Assembly (NCBI GenBank): GCA_019418625.1 | Contig: DYBL01000079.1 | Coordinates: 1-10,075, forward strand | DNA from: Clostridiales bacterium | Lineage (GTDB): Bacteria > Bacillota > Clostridia > Oscillospirales > Oscillospiraceae | DNA: 10,075 nucleotides | Direction of reading: 5' to 3' | The notes under the pieces: model-generated | Told to the model about the DNA's origin: nothing | The model's database searches: none | Seen by the model: only the letters and a program-made list of their open reading frames with translations | Shown here: positions 5,827 to 10,075 of the stretch, piece after piece | Position numbering within the stretch: position 1 is the first letter of the stretch | Layout: every line of letters begins with the position of its first letter | Position numbers and translations under genes: made by a program

Positions 5827-5863
5827 AAAAAGTCCGGCTCATGCCTTGCGGCATGAGCCGGAC
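5827..5863 (-). terminator. Intrinsic terminator of glmS
   Basis: A perfect 14-bp stem, GTCCGGCTCATGCC / GGCATGAGCCGGAC (5832-5845 with 5850-5863), has the loop GCAA on the minus strand and is followed by TTTTT. It starts eight bases past the glmS stop. Confidence 0.93.
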
Positions 5864-5871
5864 CGGTCCGT

Positions 5872-7710
5872 TTATTCCACGGTAACGCTCTTTGCAAGGT
5901 TCCGGGGCTTATCAATGTCACAGCCGCGCTGCAGCGCCACATAGTAGGCAAACAGCTGCAGCGGCACCACGCCCAGGGAAGGCTGCAAAATGGGGTGGGT
6001 ACCGGGGACGGTCACCACGGCATCTGCCGTCTTTCCCATCTTCTCCCGGAAGTCCTCCGTGGTCAATGCCATGACCTCGGCGCCGCGGGCCTTCACCTCC
6101 ACCACATTGCTGATGAACTTATCGGACAGCGGCCCGTAGGTGCCCAGAGCCACCACCAGCGTGCCCGGCTCGATGAGGGAGATGGTGCCGTGCTTGAGCT
6201 CACCGGAGGCGTAAGCCTCGGAGTGGATATAGCTGATCTCCTTGAGCTTCAAAGAGCCCTCCAGGCCCATGGCGTAGTCCAGATTGCGGCCGATGAAGAA
6301 CATGGAGGCGTGATTGAAATAGCGGGAGGCAAAATACTGCACATCCTCCACATGGGCAAGCCATCCCTGCATCTGCTCCGGCAGGCGCTCCACAGCCTCC
6401 ACAATGGCCCGGTACTCCTCGGGCGACACGGTGCCCAGCAGATCCCCCAGATACAATCCCACCAGATCCATCAGCACCAGCTGGGTGGAATGGGCCTTGG
6501 TGGTGGCCACGGCGATCTCGGGGCCGGCCCAGGTGTAGAGCACATCATCGGCCTCCCGGGCAATGGAGCTGCCCACCACATTCACGATGGCCAGCGTACG
6601 GCCGCCCCGGCGCTTGGCCTCCCGCATGGCGGCCATGGTGTCCAGCGTCTCGCCGGACTGACTGATGACGATGACCAGCGTGTGATCGTCCACCAGCGGG
6701 TCACTGTACCGGAACTCCGAAGCAAGACACACCTCCACAGGCCGGCGCAGCAGGCGCTCCCAATTGTACTTGCTCACCATGCCCACATGGTAGGAAGAGC
6801 CGCAGGCGATGATGAAGATGCGGGAGATGTCCCGTACCTCCTCCGCCGTCATATGGAAGTCGTCCAGCACCACCCGGCCGTCCCGGAGCCGGGGAGAGAC
6901 GGTTTTGCGGATGGCCTCGGGCTGCTCCATGATCTCCTTGAACATGAAGTGGGGATAGCCGCCCTTCTCCGCCGCGGACACGTCCCAGTCCACCTGGTGG
7001 TGCTCTTTCTCCACCGGCACCAGCTCGTCATCGAACACGTCGATGCTGTCCGCCGTCAGCACGGCGATCTCGCCGTCGTCCATGTAGGCCACGTCCCGGG
7101 TGTGCTTGATGATGGCCGTCACGTCGGAGGCGAGGTAGTTGCCGTCCTCTCCAAAGCCCAGGATCAGAGGGCTGTCCTTCCGGGCAGCAATGAGGGCGTT
7201 GGGATAGTCGGCGCAGATGATGCCCAGGGCATAGGAACCCTCGATGCGCCGCAGGCACCGGCCCACGGCCTCCAGCATGCTGTGGCACTCGTTGTAGTGG
7301 TACTCCAGCAGCTGCGCCACTACCTCAGAGTCCGTGTCGGAAGTAAAGACCACGCCCAGCTTTTGCAGGTGCTCCTTGATCTCCAGATAGTTTTCGATGA
7401 TGCCGTTATGCACCAGGGCAATGGCACCGTTCTCACTGACATGGGGATGGGCGTTGATGTCGTTGGGCTCGCCGTGGGTGGCCCAGCGGGTGTGCCCGAT
7501 GCCAAGGCAGCCCTCCAGATCGGCGCCGCCGTGGATCATGTCGCTGAGCACCTGCAGCCGGCCCTTGCTCTTTTTCACCTGGAGGCCATGCTCTTCCGAG
7601 CGCACAGCCACGCCGGCAGAGTCATAGCCCCGGTATTCCATCCGGGCAAGACCGTCCAGCAGGATCGGCGCCGCCTTCTCCCGTCCCACATATCCGATAA
7701 TTCCGCACAT
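5872..7710 (-). CDS. glmS: Glutamine-fructose-6-phosphate aminotransferase (isomerizing)
   Basis: GlmS turns fructose-6-phosphate and glutamine into glucosamine-6-phosphate, the committed step to UDP-GlcNAc, peptidoglycan and other wall polymers; it acts in the cytoplasm. The 612-residue product is full length. The N-terminal glutaminase domain (about 2-220) starts with the catalytic Cys2 in MCGIIGYVG, then EYRGYDSAGVAV, GHTRWATHG and VHNGIIENY. Two SIS sugar-isomerase domains follow (about 290-420 and 460-590), with IIACGSSYHVG and ISQSGETLDTMAAMREAK. The C-terminus DKPRNLAKSVTVE is the conserved end that forms the sugar site. AGGAGG lies 11 bases before the ATG. The gene is alone between its own promoter and terminator, and a glmS ribozyme occupies its 5' UTR, so the product glucosamine-6-phosphate is expected to lower its mRNA. 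Confidence 0.98.
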   Translation of the reverse strand: MCGIIGYVGREKAAPILLDGLARMEYRGYDSAGVAVRSEEHGLQVKKSKGRLQVLSDMIHGGADLEGCLGIGHTRWATHGEPNDINAHPHVSENGAIALVHNGIIENYLEIKEHLQKLGVVFTSDTDSEVVAQLLEYHYNECHSMLEAVGRCLRRIEGSYALGIICADYPNALIAARKDSPLILGFGEDGNYLASDVTAIIKHTRDVAYMDDGEIAVLTADSIDVFDDELVPVEKEHHQVDWDVSAAEKGGYPHFMFKEIMEQPEAIRKTVSPRLRDGRVVLDDFHMTAEEVRDISRIFIIACGSSYHVGMVSKYNWERLLRRPVEVCLASEFRYSDPLVDDHTLVIVISQSGETLDTMAAMREAKRRGGRTLAIVNVVGSSIAREADDVLYTWAGPEIAVATTKAHSTQLVLMDLVGLYLGDLLGTVSPEEYRAIVEAVERLPEQMQGWLAHVEDVQYFASRYFNHASMFFIGRNLDYAMGLEGSLKLKEISYIHSEAYASGELKHGTISLIEPGTLVVALGTYGPLSDKFISNVVEVKARGAEVMALTTEDFREKMGKTADAVVTVPGTHPILQPSLGVVPLQLFAYYVALQRGCDIDKPRNLAKSVTVE

Positions 7711-7770
7711 AAATTGAGTATCCTCCTGATAAATCGATTACCAAAAGGACAAACGCGCAGTATTTGTCGC

Positions 7771-7920
7771 TTTTCCCGCGGTCACAGTGCCTTTGTTCTG
7801 CGGTCACCCGCATATTTGTGCACTGTGTACGCAGCCGCGGCCGCGGAGGGGCACCCGCCGAATTTTCGATACTCCCCTCACCTCGTTATCCTGCGGAGCC
7901 CCGCAGGCACATGGCGCTAT
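7771..7920 (-). ncRNA. glmS ribozyme / glucosamine-6-phosphate riboswitch
   Basis: This RNA cuts itself when glucosamine-6-phosphate binds as a cofactor, and the cut glmS mRNA is then degraded. On the minus strand the cleavage site A|GCGCC falls between 7918 and 7917. P1 follows as CCTGCGG / CCGCAGG (7890-7907). The conserved core continues with AACGAGG, GTATCGA and TCGGCGGGTGCCCCTCC; GAGGGG and CCCCTC can pair. CCGCGG repeats (7835-7846) can pair with CCGCGG (7776-7781) as P3. A P4-type helix CACAGTGC / GCACTGTG (7820-7827 with 7783-7790) encloses a small GCGG-GTGA-CCGC hairpin. Order, spacing and position 60 bases upstream of glmS fit the class. The ends are approximate. Confidence 0.93.
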
Positions 7921-7975
7921 GATGGGTCTTACGTTCCCATGAGCCTCCTTTCCCTTCTGCGCTTTGACTGGTAGC

Positions 7976-8004
7976 AGTATATGCGAAAACCGCAAAAAGC
8001 GCAA
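7976..8004 (-). promoter_or_regulatory. Probable promoter of glmS
   Basis: On the minus strand TATACT (7976-7981) is a good -10, with TTGCGC (7999-8004) 17 bases upstream as a weak -35. Transcription would start near 7969, giving about 50 bases before the ribozyme cleavage site. The -35 overlaps one arm of a 9-bp inverted repeat (8001-8039). Confidence 0.6.
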
Positions 8005-8039
8005 GTGTGAATAAATGCCTTTTTCCCGGACACACTTGC
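8001..8039. repeat. 9-bp inverted repeat between divergent glmS and DUF421 genes
   Basis: GCAAGTGTG (8001-8009) and CACACTTGC (8031-8039) are perfect inverted copies separated by 21 bases, so their centres are 30 bp apart, about three helical turns. The left arm overlaps the -35 of glmS; the right arm ends 20 bases before the DUF421 ATG. It could be a split operator or a stem-loop. No T-run follows on either strand, so it is not a simple terminator. Confidence 0.6.
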
Positions 8040-8059
8040 CCTATGGAGGGAAACTGCCT

Positions 8060-8740
8060 ATGATCACTGCCTTTGCGCGCACGGTTATTTTATACTTTCT
8101 CATCGTGGTGGGCCTGCGGCTGATGGGCAAGCGGCAGATCGGCCAGCTGGAGCCGGGGGAGCTGGTGCTGACCATGATGATCTCGGACCTTGCCACGGTG
8201 CCCATGCAGGATTTCGGCATTCCGCTGTTCACCGGTATCATCCCCATCCTGACGCTTTTGAGCCTGTCTCTGCTCATCAGCCAGCTCTCGCTGCACCATC
8301 TGCGCTTCCGGGCCCTGGTGTGCGGTACGCCCGCCATCCTGGTGCGGGACGGAAAGCTGCAGCAGCAGGCCATGCGGAAAAACCGCTTCACTCTGGATGA
8401 GCTTTTGGAGCAGCTCCGGGGACAGGGCATCGCCACGGTAGCGGATGTGAAATACGCCATTCTGGAAAACTCCGGGCAGCTGTCCGTCCTGCCCTTTGAG
8501 GATAAGCAGCCTCCCACCGCCCAGCAGCTGGGCGTCAAGATCACCCAGCAGGTGACACTTCCCATCGTGGTCATCAACGATGGGCGGCTGCTGTCCAAAA
8601 ACCTCGCTGCCAGCGGCCATGACGAGGCCTGGCTGGCCAAAGAGCTGAAAAAACGCCGCCTGACCTCCCACCGCCAGGTGTTTTTACTGACGGTGGACGG
8701 ACAAGGCAGCGTGTTTTGTGTAAAGAAGGAGGCCCCATGA
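8060..8740 (+). CDS. DUF421 (YetF-like) membrane protein
   Basis: DUF421 proteins have a short helical membrane part and a soluble C-terminal domain. In Bacillus some are spore inner-membrane proteins that affect spore stability and germination; the biochemical function is unknown. The 226-residue product shows membrane helices at about 5-22 (RTVILYFLIVVGLRL), 33-48 and 52-75 (FTGIIPILTLLSLSLLI). The family signature LMGKRQIGQLEPGELVLTMM is followed by DLATVPMQDFGIPL. The cytoplasmic domain begins near residue 80 (FRALVCGTPAILVRDGKL) and includes FTLDELLEQLRGQGI and VKYAILENSGQLSVLP. The ATG at 8060 has GGAGGG ten bases upstream. No good sigma-A promoter is visible; GAATA (8009-8013), 17 bases, CACACTT (8031-8037) is a poor sigma-G-like match. 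It overlaps the next gene by ATGA. Confidence 0.93.
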   Translation: MITAFARTVILYFLIVVGLRLMGKRQIGQLEPGELVLTMMISDLATVPMQDFGIPLFTGIIPILTLLSLSLLISQLSLHHLRFRALVCGTPAILVRDGKLQQQAMRKNRFTLDELLEQLRGQGIATVADVKYAILENSGQLSVLPFEDKQPPTAQQLGVKITQQVTLPIVVINDGRLLSKNLAASGHDEAWLAKELKKRRLTSHRQVFLLTVDGQGSVFCVKKEAP

Positions 8741-9120
8741 GACGTTCCTATGTGTTGCCCCTGGGGGTCCTGGCGGTGATCCTGGCCTTTTGCATGTGGA
8801 ACGCCCGCTCCATGACCGGCTGCACCGACCGTTGGAGCGGTCAGCTGAGCCGCGTGGAAGCTCTGGCTGCGGAGGACCGGTGGCAGGACGCCGGCGAGGC
8901 GCTGGAGGAAAGCTACGCCGACTGGCAGCACTTCCAGACCTATCTGCACATCGTCTCCCGCCACGAGGTGGCGGACAACGCCGAAGCCATGTACCGCCGG
9001 GCGGCGGTATGCGCAGACGAGCGTGACCTTGCGCAGCTGCAGACAGAGCTGTCCGATCTGCGGCACCAGCTGGGACTGCTGGCGGAGATGGAGCAGTGCA
9101 ATCTGCGCAACATCCTCTGA
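8737..9120 (+). CDS. DUF4363 family protein
   Basis: The 127-residue product begins with a basic MRRS and one hydrophobic segment (about residues 5-22, YVLPLGVLAVILAFCMW), which is an N-terminal membrane anchor or uncleaved signal. The rest is polar and helical: WSGQLSRVEALAAEDRWQDA, then ALEESYADWQHFQTYL and a closing LLAEMEQCNLRNIL. This pattern matches DUF4363 as I remember it; its function is unknown. The ATG at 8737 overlaps the stop of the DUF421 gene (ATGA) and has GGAGG four bases upstream, so the two are translationally coupled and probably work together at the membrane. DUF4363 next to DUF421 is, from memory, a common pair in Clostridia. It ends four bases from convergent nrdR, with no terminator between them. 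Confidence 0.82.
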   Translation: MRRSYVLPLGVLAVILAFCMWNARSMTGCTDRWSGQLSRVEALAAEDRWQDAGEALEESYADWQHFQTYLHIVSRHEVADNAEAMYRRAAVCADERDLAQLQTELSDLRHQLGLLAEMEQCNLRNIL

Positions 9121-9124
9121 GCCG

Positions 9125-9580
9125 TTATTTTTCGGAGAGGAGCTTGTTCAGCTCCGCCATGAACGTATCGATATCCTTGAACTGGCGATACACGGAGGCA
9201 AAGCGCACATAGGCCACCTGGTCCACCGTCCGCAGCCGGTCCATGACCTTTTCCCCGATGGCCTCGGTGCTGATCTCCCGCTCCATGGAGTTCTGGAGAT
9301 CCTGCTCGATCTCCTCAGCGATCTTCTCCAGCTCCGCCAGAGGCACCGGACGCTTCTCACAGGCCCGGATCATGCCGCCGAGCACCTTGCTTCGGTCAAA
9401 GCTCTGACGGCTGCCGTCCTTTTTCACCACCACCATGGGAAGGCTCTCCACCGTCTCATAGGTGGTGAACCGCTTGCCGCAGGAGAGGCACTCCCGCCGG
9501 CGGCGGATGCTGGCTCCCTCGTCCGCGGGACGGGAATCGATGACCTTGCTCTCGTTATAGCCACAATACGGACACTTCAT
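9125..9580 (-). CDS. nrdR: Transcriptional repressor NrdR
   Basis: NrdR represses ribonucleotide reductase genes. It senses ATP/dATP through an ATP-cone and binds paired NrdR boxes through a zinc ribbon. The 151-residue product has the usual length. The zinc ribbon has Cys3, Cys6, Cys31 and Cys34 (CPYCGYNESKVIDSR ... RRRRECLSCGKRFTTYE). The ATP-cone covers about residues 49-139 and starts with VVVKKDGSRQSFDRSKV, the ATP-binding signature; VDQVAYVRFASVYRQF follows near the C-terminus. AGGAGGT sits five bases before the ATG. No ribonucleotide reductase gene is in the window, so the regulator acts at a distance, which is common. It has its own promoter, and its 3' end faces the DUF4363 gene with a four-base gap and no terminator. 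Confidence 0.98.
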   Translation of the reverse strand: MKCPYCGYNESKVIDSRPADEGASIRRRRECLSCGKRFTTYETVESLPMVVVKKDGSRQSFDRSKVLGGMIRACEKRPVPLAELEKIAEEIEQDLQNSMEREISTEAIGEKVMDRLRTVDQVAYVRFASVYRQFKDIDTFMAELNKLLSEK

Positions 9581-9638
9581 AGTGAACCTCCTGAACCGAT
9601 TCAGAATGGCCGGCGCTCCGGCGGTACGTGTTGTGGGT

Positions 9639-9668
9639 ATTATAGCATACCACCGCTAAATGTGGTAT
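9639..9668 (-). promoter_or_regulatory. Extended -10 promoter of nrdR with an inverted repeat
   Basis: On the minus strand TGCTATAAT gives a perfect -10 (TATAAT, 9639-9644) with the TGN extension. The -35 region (TACCAC) is poor, as allowed for extended -10 promoters. Directly upstream is the inverted repeat ATACCAC (9647-9653) / GTGGTAT (9662-9668) with an 8-base gap. It covers the -35 to -10 spacer, where a bound repressor would block RNA polymerase. It does not resemble the NrdR box consensus. Confidence 0.7.
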
Positions 9669-9697
9669 CTGTTTTTTTCATTTTTTCTGCCCGGAAC

Positions 9698-10075
9698 CTA
9701 CAAAACCACCGGCCGCTCCCCCGCGTCAAAGCAGTAGACCACCCGCTGCCGCCCCTCCACCAGCTGTACGGACGCCAGGCAGAAAAGCGGTGTGAGCGGA
9801 AAGGGCTCCCCCTTGCCCCAGGGAATGGCCACATAGCGCAGCGTCCCCTCCTGCCGGACATACACGCCGGTGCGCCCCTTGAGCGCCCGGCTGATCCAGG
9901 GGGTGGAGACGAGACGCTCCGGCGTCTCCGTCAGCTTCCACACCGGAAGCGTCCTCTCCGAGGCGGGGCGCAGCTCCCCCCGCACCAGCCGTCCCGGTAC
10001 GGACGCCTCCCGCCCGGAGAGCCGGCGGCGGATCCGCGCGCCCCCCTCCGTGGGCTCCAGCACCCCCAGCCGCAG
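9698..10075 (-). CDS. Unrecognised protein, 3' part only (5' end beyond the window)
   Basis: The frame is open from the right edge to a TAG at 9698, giving about 125 residues. The codons beyond the GTG at 10063 still read LRLG and match the following style of sequence, so the start probably lies outside. I do not recognise a family. Visible features are an Arg-rich stretch (IRRRLSGREASVPGRLVRGE), then RTLPVWKLTETPERLVSTPW and the beta-rich segment TGVYVRQEGTLRYVAIPWG, ending in RVVYCFDAGERPVVL. Alternating hydrophobic and Arg/Gly residues suggest a beta-sheet fold. There is no membrane segment in this part. No clear terminator follows; nrdR, same strand, has its own promoter 30 bases further on. 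Confidence 0.6.
   Translation of the reverse strand: MRLGVLEPTEGGARIRRRLSGREASVPGRLVRGELRPASERTLPVWKLTETPERLVSTPWISRALKGRTGVYVRQEGTLRYVAIPWGKGEPFPLTPLFCLASVQLVEGRQRVVYCFDAGERPVVL

Noticed and set aside
5606..5854. N-terminal extension of the SLH-GH25 protein to 5854
   Set aside because: It would include the promoter, the leader hairpin and part of the glmS terminator, and would bury the signal peptide.
7748..7768. Hairpin GACAAA / TTTGTC between ribozyme and glmS as a possible terminator
   Set aside because: The stem is only six mostly A-T pairs, the loop is nine bases and the following CTTTTGG is a poor T-run. It is too weak to call.
5995..7974. Long open frame (659 codons) on the plus strand opposite glmS
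   Set aside because: It is antisense to full-length glmS and runs through the ribozyme. The translation is rich in His, Gln and Leu without any recognisable domain.
8041..9066. Open frames on the minus strand opposite the DUF421 and DUF4363 genes
   Set aside because: The plus-strand genes have RBSs, family signatures and ATGA coupling; the antisense translations have none.
9647..9668. The inverted repeat upstream of nrdR as an NrdR box or as a terminator for the upstream gene
   Set aside because: The sequence does not fit the AT-rich NrdR box, and no T-run follows the stem on the minus strand.
1..10075. Mobile elements, CRISPR arrays, tRNA or rRNA genes, toxin-antitoxin or defence systems
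   Set aside because: No transposase, integrase, direct-repeat array, cloverleaf with CCA end or defence-type domain was seen. Each gene stretch is accounted for by the listed features.

Overview
The window looks like the chromosome of a GC-rich, spore-forming Clostridia member, most like the Oscillospiraceae (Flavonifractor / Intestinimonas / Lawsonibacter type). This is inferred from the infC-rpmI-rplT operon with a Firmicutes-type L20 leader, a glmS ribozyme, sigma-A promoters, strong AGGAGG ribosome binding sites, an S-layer-homology cell-wall protein, a DUF421-DUF4363 pair and a candidate forespore sigma-G promoter. It is mostly core chromosome. I see no insertion sequence, phage gene, CRISPR array, tRNA or rRNA.

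Layout. 1-851 (+): 3' part of trmB, fused to a DUF4275-like domain and ended by a bidirectional terminator. 903-1181 (-): small membrane protein of unknown function with its own promoter. 1263-2652 (-): the translation operon, promoter > L20-type leader with terminator > infC (probable AUU start) > rpmI > rplT > terminator. 2685-2914 (+): a 34-codon gene, shorter than ordinary gene-calling cutoffs, behind a sigma-G-like promoter and ended by a strong terminator. 2927-3923 (+): EamA/DMT transporter. 3923-5742 (-): secreted SLH / GH25 lysozyme-like protein, with a strong hairpin plus T-run inside its 5' UTR. 5827-8004 (-): glmS with terminator, glmS ribozyme leader and promoter. 8060-9120 (+): DUF421 (YetF-like) and DUF4363 genes overlapping by four bases. 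9125-9668 (-): nrdR with an extended -10 promoter carrying an inverted repeat. 9698-10075 (-): 3' part of an unrecognised gene. The only gap over 300 bases without a gene (7711-8059) holds the glmS ribozyme, the glmS promoter and a 9-bp inverted repeat.

How it works together. Several units carry RNA-level control that can be read from the sequence. Ribosomal protein L20 probably represses its own operon through the leader. IF3 probably limits its own translation through an AUU start. Glucosamine-6-phosphate probably shuts off glmS through ribozyme cleavage. GlmS makes the amino sugar for peptidoglycan, and the neighbouring SLH-GH25 protein is predicted to bind and cut cell wall. The 34-aa gene and possibly the DUF421 pair point to sporulation. 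I did not find an obviously new multi-gene system. The best leads are the sigma-G-driven mini-gene, the TrmB fusion, the hairpin in the SLH-GH25 leader and two unexplained inverted repeats in promoters.
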